Source: Tepidicella baoligensis (lineage in GTDB: Bacteria > Pseudomonadota > Gammaproteobacteria > Burkholderiales > Burkholderiaceae_C). Taken from it: a stretch of DNA of 64,000 bases. Below are positions 26,180-35,093 of this stretch, piece by piece. A program made the position numbers and the translations under genes. The notes beneath the pieces are model-generated. The model was not told the DNA's origin. It saw only the letters and a program-made list of their open reading frames with translations, and ran no database searches. Location: positions 62,001 to 126,000 of the forward strand of contig NZ_JACCDB010000001.1 of NCBI RefSeq assembly GCF_013432195.1, written 5' to 3'. The first letter of the stretch is position 1; the number at the start of each line of letters is the position of its first letter.

Positions 26180-27481
26180 TCAGCTCAGCGCGGCGCGCTT
26201 CCAGGCCTCTCGTGCGGCCTCTTCGTCGCCACGCTGTTCGGCGAGTTGGGCCAATGAGCACCAGGTGCGACGCAGCAATTCCGGGTCCTGCAGCCCGTGG
26301 CTGGCCATGGTGAGCAATTGGCTTGCCTTGCCCCAGAGCTGACGCTGCATGAAGGCCTGACCCGCCAGGTATTGCAGCCCTGCATCGGCAGGCCGCGCCT
26401 GCTGCGCCGCCTCGATCTCCGACACCCAATGCGCCCCCAGCCGGGGCAGATAAGCCTCCAGCAAGAGCAGGCAGGCCTGGCGCTGACGATCGGAAAGCGT
26501 GGCGTACCCCCTCCAGACCGTTTCCAAGGCTTCGGCGCAGTGTGACCACCCCTCTGGGCTGGCCGGGTGCTCCGCGTCTGGCTCGGTGGCGCAAGGCGGG
26601 GACAAGGGCTCGAGCTGCTGCCAGCGTTGCGAAAACTGCAAGGCCAGGGCAGGGTCGCGGCGTTCGTGCGGTTCAAGCGCCTGCCAGACCTGGAGCAACT
26701 GGGCCAGGTCATGGGCTTGTCGGAAGCTGTCGTTGAGCAAGCCCTTGAGCAGGCTGGCGGCCACGGCCGGGGAAAATGCCTTGTGTTTGGTGAGCAGGCG
26801 CACCATGTCCAATGCCACGGGGGTATCGCGCTCGAGCTGGGCCAGTTTCAGGCGCAGGCGCACCGCCTGGATACGCCGGGCCGCCCCCTGGGGCAACAAC
26901 CGGAGCCAGTCTCGGGCGGCGGTGGCGTCTCGGCCTTTCAAAGCCCAGGCGGCGGCGCGCAAGATGGCCCCTTCTCGGGCAGTGCTGGCATCGGCATCGG
27001 TGATGCGGACCAGCGCCTCCATGGCCTGGTCGCGCCGTTCGGCGTTGCCCAGCGCCTGTGCGCTTTCCGCCTCCAACAAAAGCGCCAGCACCTGCCACTG
27101 GGACCGGCGTGCCATGCCGCCGTCGGCCGGCAAGCCTTCGAGCACCTGCAGCGCATGACGCGCTGCAGCCTGGGCCCTCACGAAACGCCCGGCCAACTGG
27201 TAGGTGACCGCATCCAGCAGCGAGACATAGACGGCGCGCTCCAGCTGGTGGGCCCGCCAGCGGTGCGCCTGCTGTGGCAGGCCACGCAGCAGCGACAGGC
27301 CACGCAAGGTGAGGTGCAGCAGCACGAACCCAGCCACGAGGGTGAACAGCACCAGGTTGAGCGACATGTCGAGCCGCCACGGATGCCAGAACACCGTGAC
27401 GGTGGCGGTGTTGTCTCCTACCAGCAGCGCCAGGGCCACCGCCAAGGCCGCCAGAAACAGGAACCAGAAAACGGCTCTCAT
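26180..27481 (-). CDS. hemY: HemY-like membrane TPR protein
   Basis: A 433-residue inner-membrane protein: two hydrophobic segments at 3-20 and 40-60 with the motif GDNTATVTVFWHPWRLDMSLNL between them, then a cytoplasmic helical-repeat (TPR) region. It corresponds to the proteobacterial HemY of the hemCDXY operon, which is not the protoporphyrinogen oxidase named HemY in Gram-positives. It is thought to scaffold or tune late heme steps; a clear enzymatic role is not shown. It is the last gene of the operon, 18 nt after hemX. Confidence 0.85.
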   Translation of the reverse strand: MRAVFWFLFLAALAVALALLVGDNTATVTVFWHPWRLDMSLNLVLFTLVAGFVLLHLTLRGLSLLRGLPQQAHRWRAHQLERAVYVSLLDAVTYQLAGRFVRAQAAARHALQVLEGLPADGGMARRSQWQVLALLLEAESAQALGNAERRDQAMEALVRITDADASTAREGAILRAAAWALKGRDATAARDWLRLLPQGAARRIQAVRLRLKLAQLERDTPVALDMVRLLTKHKAFSPAVAASLLKGLLNDSFRQAHDLAQLLQVWQALEPHERRDPALALQFSQRWQQLEPLSPPCATEPDAEHPASPEGWSHCAEALETVWRGYATLSDRQRQACLLLLEAYLPRLGAHWVSEIEAAQQARPADAGLQYLAGQAFMQRQLWGKASQLLTMASHGLQDPELLRRTWCSLAQLAEQRGDEEAAREAWKRAALS

Positions 27482-27499
27482 GAATGAACCCTCCTGCCG

Positions 27500-28678
27500 T
27501 CAGCGGCCACTCGCGGCCACGGCCAGAGCGCTCAAGGTTTCGTCGGGCCGGGGCAGGGTGTCTTGCTGCATGTCCACCTCCAGCTGGGCCAGCATCTGCA
27601 AAGCCAACCGGGTGGAAACCGCCTGGTCGTCGAAATAGCGCTGCACCAGGGCATGGGCTTTCTGAATGTCGGCTCGCGCCGTGTCGAACTGGCGCCCCAA
27701 CAAACCGAGCCGGGCATTCAACAGGATGAGCTTGAGGTTCTCGCGCAAGAAAAAGGACTGCTCGGGAGCCAGCAGCGCGGCTTCCGGCTGATCGATGCGG
27801 CTGACGCGCACCAGATCGGCGCTGCTGGCACGAACGTGCGCCCACCAGCGGGCCATGGCCTGGCTGCGCCAGGCGTTGAAGCGGGCCCATCCCCGCGTCA
27901 GTGCGTTTTCACCCTCCTCCGGGAGGGGGGCTTCCTGTTGCACATCCGCTGCATCCGAGGTCGCCTCTGGCGGCGTGGACACGCCCCCCCTGTCCGCGAC
28001 CGCCAGGGGGGCATTGCGCAAGGGCCAGTCGTCTATTTGGCGCAGCAGTTCATCGATACGGGTGACCAGCGCCGGCACGTCGACCAGTTCCGCCGCCCGC
28101 AGCCTTTCGATGTCGCGGGCAATCGCACGCTGCACTGGATTCAGACGGGGCTGGGCAGCGCGTTCGATGCGCTGCTCGGCCCCCTGCAGGGCAGAGATCA
28201 GCGGCTGGGCGCTGCCCGTCAACTGGCTTTGCTGCACAGCCAGACGAACCGCAGCCTCCAGATCCTGGACCAGACTGTCGTCACGCGAACGCGACACCGA
28301 CAGCATGAGTTCTTCCAGCTGGCTGCGCTGCAGGGACACCTCTGACAAGCGCAGCTCTGCCACCCCCAATCGGGCAGCCAGTTCCTTGGCCTGTGCCTCG
28401 GCCTGTTGGGCCAGGGTCCGGGCGGCGGCGGCCTCGGCCATCGTATCGGCGCTGCGGCGAGCCAGGGTTTCCTGAGTCTGGCTCAGGCGTTGCGTCAGGG
28501 TCACGGTCCACGCCAGCGTGGCAGCGGCGAGCGCCAGCGCCAGCCAGGCTATCCATACCGACCACCCCCCCCTTTTTTGGGAAGTCTGCCCCGCCGCGGC
28601 AGGCGACAGCGCACCAGGGGCGGCCTGAGCAGGTGCCGAGGAGGAAACGGTGACGGGATCTTTTTCCGGTTCGGACAT
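27500..28678 (-). CDS. hemX: HemX-like membrane protein
   Basis: A 392-residue protein: a short cytoplasmic N-terminus, one membrane anchor (about residues 40-62, VWIAWLALALAAATLAW), then a long periplasmic coiled coil rich in Ala, Gln and Glu (70-150) and a globular end containing SFFLRENLKLILLNARLGLLGRQ. This is the HemX of proteobacterial hem operons, often annotated as uroporphyrinogen methyltransferase although no methyltransferase domain is present. It starts 2 nt after the hemD stop. A structural or regulatory part in heme synthesis is likely. Confidence 0.85.
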   Translation of the reverse strand: MSEPEKDPVTVSSSAPAQAAPGALSPAAAGQTSQKRGGWSVWIAWLALALAAATLAWTVTLTQRLSQTQETLARRSADTMAEAAAARTLAQQAEAQAKELAARLGVAELRLSEVSLQRSQLEELMLSVSRSRDDSLVQDLEAAVRLAVQQSQLTGSAQPLISALQGAEQRIERAAQPRLNPVQRAIARDIERLRAAELVDVPALVTRIDELLRQIDDWPLRNAPLAVADRGGVSTPPEATSDAADVQQEAPLPEEGENALTRGWARFNAWRSQAMARWWAHVRASSADLVRVSRIDQPEAALLAPEQSFFLRENLKLILLNARLGLLGRQFDTARADIQKAHALVQRYFDDQAVSTRLALQMLAQLEVDMQQDTLPRPDETLSALAVAASGR

Positions 28679-28680
28679 GA

Positions 28681-29436
28681 TCAACAATGGGTTTTCAAGG
28701 CCTGCACCACATCGTCGAGGGCTGGCCGTGTGGTGATTATTTCGCCAAATCCCATGCGCTGGGCTGTCATCTGGATGCGCGGGTGCGTCACGAGCGCCCG
28801 CGCACGGCTCCAGGACTGCCCAGGACACAGGTCTGCCAGATGCTGGAGTCCTTCGCGACTGCTGAACAGCCAAATGGCGTCGCCCCCGGCCCATGCGGCC
28901 ACCCGCTCGCGCATGGCCGCGTCCCACACCGGTGGCAAGCGGCGGTAGGCGATACATTCGACCACGCTCCCCCCGGCGGCACGGCACTGTAGCTCGAGCC
29001 AGTCACGGCCGGTGTGACCCTGGGCAGACTGACCACGCACGATGAGCAAGCGGTGTCCTGGATGCACCTGCCGCCCGACGAGCTGCCACAGGGCTTCGGA
29101 ATCGAACTGCTCGGCCGAGGCCGCGGGTTGATCGATACGCTCCTGCGGCACGCCCGCAGCCAGCAGGGCCTGCGCCGTGCCAGGGCCTGGCGCCCAGCAG
29201 CGCGGCTGGGCCTGGCTCAGCGCGGGCGTGATGAAGCGGCGCACGGCTTGCGCACTGACAAACATCCACGCATGGAAATCGGGAGCCCTGGCTTGGAGAC
29301 GACGCAGGGCATCGGCATCGGCAGGCGGGGCTATGTCGATCAGAGGCAGGACCTGAGCAGCCCAACCGGCCGCACGCAGCGCCTCGACCCACTGGGCCGC
29401 CTCTCGCTCGGGTCGGGTGACGAGGACGGTGGTCAT
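28681..29436 (-). CDS. hemD: Uroporphyrinogen-III synthase
   Basis: A 251-residue cytoplasmic enzyme that inverts ring D and closes hydroxymethylbilane to uroporphyrinogen III. The family is poorly conserved, but the bilobed pattern is visible: [21 protein letters not shown] at the start, [45 protein letters not shown] and [14 protein letters not shown] near the end. Its ATG overlaps hemC by 4 nt, so the two products are made together, which suits a very unstable intermediate. Confidence 0.9.
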   Translation of the reverse strand: MTTVLVTRPEREAAQWVEALRAAGWAAQVLPLIDIAPPADADALRRLQARAPDFHAWMFVSAQAVRRFITPALSQAQPRCWAPGPGTAQALLAAGVPQERIDQPAASAEQFDSEALWQLVGRQVHPGHRLLIVRGQSAQGHTGRDWLELQCRAAGGSVVECIAYRRLPPVWDAAMRERVAAWAGGDAIWLFSSREGLQHLADLCPGQSWSRARALVTHPRIQMTAQRMGFGEIITTRPALDDVVQALKTHC

Positions 29437-30401
29437 GCGGCGCTGCGGCCCCCTGGCGCACCCGCTCGTCGCAAAGCCTGCGCCACCTCCACCCCCAGGG
29501 CATCGGCATCCTCCCGGGAAACAATCCGTGCCTGCCCGCTGCTGCGCAGCAGCGGGCCTTGTCCCTCGGGGTCGCCCCAGGCTGCGTCCAGCCTGAGGAC
29601 GCCCTCGCGTGCGTCCGGGGGCTGTACCCAGGTCGAAAATGCCGCCAGCGGCATGGAACAACTGCCGCCCATGGTGCGCGAGACCGCCCGTTCGGCCGTC
29701 ACCGCCCACCAGGTGGCCCGATCCGCCAAGGGGGCCAAGGCCTGCACCACCTCCGCACGGTGATGGCGCACCTCGATGCCCAGCGCGCCCTGCCCGGCGG
29801 CAGGCAACATCTCGGCAGGCGAGAAAATTTTGCGGATGCGTGCCTCCAGCTTCAGGCGCTTGAGCCCGGCGGCAGCGAGCACAATGGCATGGTATTGCCC
29901 CTCGTCGAGCTTGCGCAGCCGGGTGTCCAGGTTGCCCCGCAGGGGTTCGATGCGCACGTCGTGCCGTCCGATGCGCTGCAGCGCTTCACGCAGCAGAACC
30001 ACCCGGCGCAGGCTGGAGGTGCCCACCACGGCCCCAGGCGGCAGATCGGGCAGATCGGCGCAATGGGGGGAGACCCAAGCGTCACGCGGGTCCTCCCGCT
30101 GCATCACACAAGCCAGCATGAAGCCAGGGGGCAGCTCCATCGGCACATCCTTGAGGGAGTGCACCGCCAGATCGGCGCGGCCCTGTTCCAGCGCCACTTC
30201 GAGCTCTTTGACGAACAAGCCCTTGCCGCCGACCTTGCTCAGCGCGCGGTCCAGGATCTGGTCGCCCTGGGTGGTCATGCCCAACAATTGCACCGTGTGG
30301 CCACGGGCCTGCAGCAGCGCCTGGACGTGCTCGGCCTGCCAGAGGGCCAGACGGCTTTCGCGGGTGGCAATGGTGAGGTTCAACGCGGGAGAGTCAGACA
30401 T
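29433..30401 (-). CDS. hemC: Porphobilinogen deaminase (hydroxymethylbilane synthase)
   Basis: A 322-residue enzyme that links four porphobilinogens. Family motifs: [16 protein letters not shown], then [23 protein letters not shown] (with a break), [15 protein letters not shown], and [12 protein letters not shown]. Cys248 in [11 protein letters not shown] is the anchor of the dipyrromethane cofactor. ATGs at 30401 and 30407 are both possible. It heads the operon hemC-hemD-hemX-hemY and lies 55 nt downstream of the AlgR-like regulator on the same strand, an arrangement widespread in beta- and gammaproteobacteria. Confidence 0.96.
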   Translation of the reverse strand: MSDSPALNLTIATRESRLALWQAEHVQALLQARGHTVQLLGMTTQGDQILDRALSKVGGKGLFVKELEVALEQGRADLAVHSLKDVPMELPPGFMLACVMQREDPRDAWVSPHCADLPDLPPGAVVGTSSLRRVVLLREALQRIGRHDVRIEPLRGNLDTRLRKLDEGQYHAIVLAAAGLKRLKLEARIRKIFSPAEMLPAAGQGALGIEVRHHRAEVVQALAPLADRATWWAVTAERAVSRTMGGSCSMPLAAFSTWVQPPDAREGVLRLDAAWGDPEGQGPLLRSSGQARIVSREDADALGVEVAQALRRAGAPGGRSAA

Positions 30402-30456
30402 GCCCATATCCAGTGACGCCGGCTCCACCAGCGCCCGACCAACAAAACTGTCGATG

Positions 30457-31221
30457 CTAGCACGTGCCCTCAGCCAAAGCCTCCCGTACCGCCGGCAATT
30501 GGCGGCGCGAGACGGCCAGCACTTCATCCACTCCGTCCAGCCTGAGCCACCAGCCATCCGAGCCTTCGGTCCGCTCACGCCCTTTTTCGAGCCCGCGCAC
30601 GCGGTGCCTGGCCACGAGCGCGTTGCGGTGAATGCGCAGCCAGCGCTGCGGATGCGCCTGCTCCAGTTCATGCAGGGAGCCGTCATAGATGTAGGCGCGC
30701 TGGCCAGTGCGCACCGTCACGTACTTCAGCTCGGCCTTGCAATAGACCACATCCTCCAGCGACACGCGCTGCGTTCGCCCCCGATCGTGGATGAGCAGAC
30801 AAGCGGCTGCCGCGGTTTCCTGCTGAACCACGGACGAAGCGGGCGGTCGCCGCCGGAACACCTTGTCTAGGGCCTGCTGCAGGCGCTCTTGGCGCACCGG
30901 CTTGGTGAGGTAGTCCACGGCCTCCACGTCGAAGGCCTCCAGGGCATGCTCGGCGTGCGCCGTCACAAACACCACGGCGGGGGCGGCGGGCCGCTCACGC
31001 AGCAGCCGGGCAAAGGCCAACCCATCGACACCCGGCATGTGGATGTCCAGCAGCAGCACATCCCAATCGGCGTGCTGGAGCCGCTCCATGGCTTGCACAG
31101 CATCTGCGGCCTCGCCGATGTCGGGCGCCCCCCCATCGGGCCAGGTGCATTCGCCCAGCAGAGCGCGCAGGCGGGCCCGGGCCAAGGGCTCGTCATCCAC
31201 CAGCAAAATCCGCATGCGCAT
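30457..31221 (-). CDS. AlgR-like LytTR response regulator
   Basis: A 254-residue regulator. The receiver domain starts [15 protein letters not shown] and has the phospho-acceptor Asp59 in [12 protein letters not shown] and the conserved Lys in DYLTKPVR. From about residue 140 a LytTR DNA-binding domain follows ([30 protein letters not shown]). The start at 31221 has GGGGAAGG about 6 nt upstream. In relatives the gene usually sits beside a LytS/AlgZ-type kinase; here the only such kinase in the window is at 15451-16452. It is divergent from argH and upstream of hemC. Confidence 0.9.
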   Translation of the reverse strand: MRMRILLVDDEPLARARLRALLGECTWPDGGAPDIGEAADAVQAMERLQHADWDVLLLDIHMPGVDGLAFARLLRERPAAPAVVFVTAHAEHALEAFDVEAVDYLTKPVRQERLQQALDKVFRRRPPASSVVQQETAAAACLLIHDRGRTQRVSLEDVVYCKAELKYVTVRTGQRAYIYDGSLHELEQAHPQRWLRIHRNALVARHRVRGLEKGRERTEGSDGWWLRLDGVDEVLAVSRRQLPAVREALAEGTC

Positions 31222-31308
31222 CGCCAGCCTTCCCCGAAAGTGGGCAACGTAAAATGGGCGTCCCCGACATTCTTCCAAATTTTCGCGCCGCTGTCGCGCC
31301 CCTGCCTC

Positions 31309-32760
31309 ATGTCTGCCAACCAACTCGACACCAAATCCCAGGCCTGGTCCGCGCTGTTCTCGGAGCCCATGAGCGAGTTGGTGAAACGCTACACCGCCAG
31401 CGTGTTCTTCGACCAGCGCCTGTGGCAGGCCGACATCGCAGGCAGCTTGGCGCACGCCGAGATGCTGGCCGCGCAAGGCATCATCGGCGCCGACGACCTG
31501 AGCGCCATCCAGAAGGGCATGGCCCAGATCACCCAGGAGATCGAATCCGGTGCGTTCGAGTGGAAGCTCGACCTGGAGGACGTGCACCTGAACATCGAGG
31601 CGCGGCTGACGCAACTCGTGGGCGACGCGGGCAAGCGGCTGCACACCGGGCGCAGCCGCAACGACCAGGTGGCCACCGACGTGCGCCTGTGGCTGCGCGG
31701 CGAGATCGACCTGATCAGCGGCCTGCTGAACGACCTGCAGAAAGCCTTGGTGGAGGTGGCGGCCCGCCACGTGGACGTGATTCTGCCCGGCTTCACCCAC
31801 CTCCAGGTGGCCCAGCCGGTGAGCTTCGGCCACCACCTGTTGGCCTACGTGGAAATGTTCGCCCGCGACGCCGAGCGCTTCGCCGACGTGCGCCGCCGCA
31901 CCAACCGCCTGCCTCTGGGCAGTGCCGCGCTGGCCGGCACCACCTACCCGCTGGACCGCGCCCGCGTGGCCCGCACGCTCGGCATGGTCAACGAAGCCGG
32001 CGAACCGCAACTGTGCCAGAACAGCCTGGACGCGGTGAGCGACCGCGACTTCGCCATCGAGTTCACCGCCGCCGCCAGCCTGTGCATGGTGCACATCAGC
32101 CGCCTGAGCGAAGAGCTCATCATCTGGATGAGCCAGAACTTCGGCTTCATCCGCATCGCGGACCGCTTCACCACCGGCAGCTCCATCATGCCGCAAAAAA
32201 AGAACCCCGACGTGCCCGAACTGGCGCGTGGCAAGACCGGCCGCGTGGTGGGCCACCTGATGGGCCTGATCACCTTGATGAAAGGCCAGCCCCTGGCCTA
32301 CAACAAGGACAACCAGGAAGACAAGGAACCGCTGTTCGACACGGTGGACACGCTGAAGGACACGCTGCGCATCTTCACCGAGATGATCGGTGGCCAGATC
32401 AACCCCGCCACCGGCGAGAAGGAAGGCGGCATCACCGTGAACCGCGAGGCGATGGAGCAGGCCGCCCTGAAAGGCTACGCCACCGCCACCGACCTGGCCG
32501 ACTACCTGGTGAAGAAGGGCGTGCCCTTCCGCGACGCGCACGAAACAGTCGCTCATGCGGTGAAAGCGGCCACCAGCCACGCCTGCGACCTGTCGGAGCT
32601 GCCGCTGGCCGTGCTGCAGGGCTTTCACCCGCTGATCGACAAGGATGTGTACGAAGCCTTGAGCTTGCGGGGCTCACTGAACGCCCGTCGCACGCTGGGC
32701 GGCACCGCCCCGGCACAGGTGCTGGCGCAGATCGAACGCCATCGGGTTCGGCTGGGTTGA
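31309..32760 (+). CDS. argH: Argininosuccinate lyase
   Basis: A 483-residue enzyme of the fumarase/aspartase superfamily that splits argininosuccinate into arginine and fumarate. Signature motifs are present: [31 protein letters not shown], the SDRDFAIEF block and [21 protein letters not shown] (broken by the usual turn), which includes the catalytic serine loop. Start at 31309, the only ATG that fits the family length. It is divergent from the AlgR-like gene, an arrangement seen in other proteobacteria. Confidence 0.96.
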   Translation: MSANQLDTKSQAWSALFSEPMSELVKRYTASVFFDQRLWQADIAGSLAHAEMLAAQGIIGADDLSAIQKGMAQITQEIESGAFEWKLDLEDVHLNIEARLTQLVGDAGKRLHTGRSRNDQVATDVRLWLRGEIDLISGLLNDLQKALVEVAARHVDVILPGFTHLQVAQPVSFGHHLLAYVEMFARDAERFADVRRRTNRLPLGSAALAGTTYPLDRARVARTLGMVNEAGEPQLCQNSLDAVSDRDFAIEFTAAASLCMVHISRLSEELIIWMSQNFGFIRIADRFTTGSSIMPQKKNPDVPELARGKTGRVVGHLMGLITLMKGQPLAYNKDNQEDKEPLFDTVDTLKDTLRIFTEMIGGQINPATGEKEGGITVNREAMEQAALKGYATATDLADYLVKKGVPFRDAHETVAHAVKAATSHACDLSELPLAVLQGFHPLIDKDVYEALSLRGSLNARRTLGGTAPAQVLAQIERHRVRLG

Positions 32761-32766
32761 ACGCCC

Positions 32767-32782
32767 GGCAGCCCAGGCTGCC
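32767..32782. terminator. Possible hairpin between convergent argH and diguanylate cyclase genes
   Basis: Only 27 nt separate the two convergent stops, and they contain a GGCAGCC/GGCTGCC dyad that can fold as a 6-bp stem with a 4-nt loop. There is no T-tract on either strand, so this is at best a weak or factor-assisted terminator. Confidence 0.3.
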
Positions 32783-32787
32783 CAAGC

Positions 32788-34143
32788 TCAACCTGCGGGC
32801 CGCGTGTCCTCGAACGACGGAACGGACTGATCAGCATAGACCACGCGATTGCGCCCGGTGTGCTTGGCCTGGTACAGGGCCGCATCGGCCCTCGCCAGCA
32901 GACCCGGCAAATTCACTTCCATGCCATCGAAATTGGCCACACCGAAACTGGCGGTGAACCTCAGGCGCTGCCCTCCCACCTTCAACTCGATCGCTTCGAC
33001 CGCCACGCGCATGCGCTCGGCGACCCGCATGGCCTCTTCCCCCTCGATACCGGGCAGCAACACCGCGAATTCCTCACCCCCGAGGCGGCCCACCATGTCC
33101 ACTTCTCGCACATCGCTGAGCAACACCTGGGCAAAACTGACCAGCACCGCATCGCCTACCGCGTGTCCATAGGTGTCGTTGATGCGTTTGAAGCGGTCCA
33201 GGTCCACCATCACCACCGACAGCGGTTGCCGGTAGCGCAAAGCGCGCTGAATTTCCAGTTCCGCCCGCTCGGTGAACGCACGCCGGCTCGCCACCCCGGT
33301 GAGGGTGTCGATGCGGGCGGCCTGCTCGGCCGCCTCTTTCTGCAGCCGCAACTCACGGGTCGCCGCGGCCACCTGCTGTCGCAGGTCGTCCTGCGTCATG
33401 GCGATGCGCGACGCCATGGCATTGATACCTCGCGCCAGGCCGTCCAGCGGCCCGGAGGTGAGCACGTCGGCGCGGGCATGCAACTGCCCCAAACCGATCT
33501 GCTCGACCACTTTGGACACACCGGCCATGGGCCGGGTGACGCTGGAGGCGATGACCGTGGACATCACCGCCGCCAGCCCCAGCGCCACCACCGTCACCAG
33601 CACGGCCCACACCAGCAAGTCACGGCGCTGTGCCCGCAGCTTCTTCAGATCGAAAACCACCACGACCTGTCCTGCCAAACCCTGGGGGGCGAGATCGAGC
33701 CGAAATTCCGGTGTCTGAGCAAACAAATCGTCCACCTCGATGGACGAATAGCGCACCGGGACCGCCACCACCAACACCTTCCCGAAGAGAACGGATACCT
33801 CTGGACTCAGCGGGGGCAACAGCGCCGGCAGCTCCCCGGCCACGATCTGGTAGCGTCCATCGGCCGGAATGACCGCCACCCCCAGCAGTTCGGGATCGGA
33901 GGCCATCAACCCATCCACCTGACGCTGCAAACCCTGCCGATCCCCAGCGAACAGCCCAAATTCGGCCGCGCCCGCCACCTGCAAAGCCGTGGCCCGCACC
34001 CGGTCGGCCAAGGCGGCGGTGAGGTCACGCTCCTGCCGATCCATGAACACCCACAGCAGCGAGAGAGTGACCAGAACCGCCGGCAGGGCGGCTGCCAGCC
34101 ACAGCCGAACCCGGATCCCCATGGCCTGTTGCAGCCGTCTCAT
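32788..34143 (-). CDS. Membrane-bound diguanylate cyclase (HAMP-GGDEF)
   Basis: A 451-residue signalling protein. A first membrane segment (about 12-33), a periplasmic sensor part (35-175), a second segment (177-200) and a HAMP linker lead to a GGDEF domain. The active site is GGEEF at 355-359, intact, and the product-inhibition site RxxD is present as REVD at 346-349, so it should make cyclic di-GMP and be self-limited. It overlaps the binding-protein gene by 4 nt and is the last gene of a TonB receptor-binding protein-cyclase operon, which suggests that the bound ligand controls the cyclase. Confidence 0.92.
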   Translation of the reverse strand: MRRLQQAMGIRVRLWLAAALPAVLVTLSLLWVFMDRQERDLTAALADRVRATALQVAGAAEFGLFAGDRQGLQRQVDGLMASDPELLGVAVIPADGRYQIVAGELPALLPPLSPEVSVLFGKVLVVAVPVRYSSIEVDDLFAQTPEFRLDLAPQGLAGQVVVVFDLKKLRAQRRDLLVWAVLVTVVALGLAAVMSTVIASSVTRPMAGVSKVVEQIGLGQLHARADVLTSGPLDGLARGINAMASRIAMTQDDLRQQVAAATRELRLQKEAAEQAARIDTLTGVASRRAFTERAELEIQRALRYRQPLSVVMVDLDRFKRINDTYGHAVGDAVLVSFAQVLLSDVREVDMVGRLGGEEFAVLLPGIEGEEAMRVAERMRVAVEAIELKVGGQRLRFTASFGVANFDGMEVNLPGLLARADAALYQAKHTGRNRVVYADQSVPSFEDTRPAG

Positions 34144-35093
34144 CGGAACTCTCCTGCCAGCATCCGTTGTAGCGCCTCGGGATTGGGCACATCCAACCCC
34201 AGAGACCTGGCCACCTGTTCGTTCACCGCCACGGTGCCGCTGGCGGCGTACATGGGAGCGGGAAGCGCTCCTGCCAGCCACAAGGTCCGGCTCGCCGCCA
34301 CCACCTGCCGCGCCACCACCTGCGGTGTGGTGAACAAGCTCAGCGTGGCACCAGCGCGGACATGGGATTCGGCATAGCTGACCACGGGAATGCGCTGTCG
34401 GTAGGTAGCGATCAGGATATTTTGCAGCGTGGCGGCGTTGTAAATCGACGGCTCGGGCAAGGCCAGCAGCACGTCCGAATCCGCCAGCAAGTTGCGCAAC
34501 AGTGGGAACAGGTTGGGGGTATCTTCCTGCACGCGCGACTTGACCAGCACCAGCTGACGATCACTGGCCGCGCGGTCGAGAGCCGGCTCCAGCGCTGCAG
34601 TGGCAGGTCCGAACAGGACACCGACCCGGCGCCGGCGCGGCATGACCTGCTGGATCAGGGACAGATAGCGTTCGGGGGGTTGATCGAGCCACACCCCGGA
34701 GGAACCCGCTGGCAAGGAACGGGCCAACAACACATAGGCAGCCTCGGGCAACAGGGCCGCGAGCACGGGCGCCGTCCATGCACCGGGCTGCCTCTGCACC
34801 TGGGCTGCCAGTTCGGCCAGTGGACGCACGCCCAGGGTAAGGTGTAACCGTGCCTCGCCGGGCAGTGCCGGCAAGGGTGGCACGGGCTGCACTTCCAGTT
34901 GCACCTGCGCACCCCAGAGGTTTCTCAGGTGACCGATGACCTCGCCCTGGGCGCCACCCGTATCGGACACCCAAACCTGAACACGGCCTGCCTGGCCCGC
35001 CAGCCCTGCCGGAACACCCAGCACAGCCGCACCGGCCAGCGGCCAGGCCCAAAACTGACGCCGGTTGAGCGGGGTCGGGTCAGAACTCCACAT
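34140..35093 (-). CDS. ABC-type periplasmic binding protein without cognate transporter
   Basis: A 317-residue exported protein. The twin-arginine-like N-terminus LNRRQFWAWPLAGAAVLGVPAG suggests export. The rest resembles the TrpX-like ABC substrate-binding family (PF04392 type): RVGVLFGPATAALEPAL in the hinge, a LLADSDVLLALPEPSIYN block and IPVVSYAESHVRAGATLSLF. No permease or ATPase is near; instead it lies between a TonB receptor gene (14-nt overlap) and a membrane diguanylate cyclase gene (4-nt overlap). The likely role is to hand or report a ligand to the cyclase's periplasmic domain. Ligand unknown. Confidence 0.75.
   Translation of the reverse strand: MWSSDPTPLNRRQFWAWPLAGAAVLGVPAGLAGQAGRVQVWVSDTGGAQGEVIGHLRNLWGAQVQLEVQPVPPLPALPGEARLHLTLGVRPLAELAAQVQRQPGAWTAPVLAALLPEAAYVLLARSLPAGSSGVWLDQPPERYLSLIQQVMPRRRRVGVLFGPATAALEPALDRAASDRQLVLVKSRVQEDTPNLFPLLRNLLADSDVLLALPEPSIYNAATLQNILIATYRQRIPVVSYAESHVRAGATLSLFTTPQVVARQVVAASRTLWLAGALPAPMYAASGTVAVNEQVARSLGLDVPNPEALQRMLAGEFR

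Noticed and set aside
27500-28678. HemX as uroporphyrinogen-III methyltransferase
   Set aside because: The usual label is misleading: there is no SAM-dependent tetrapyrrole methylase domain, only an anchor, a coiled coil and a helical end.
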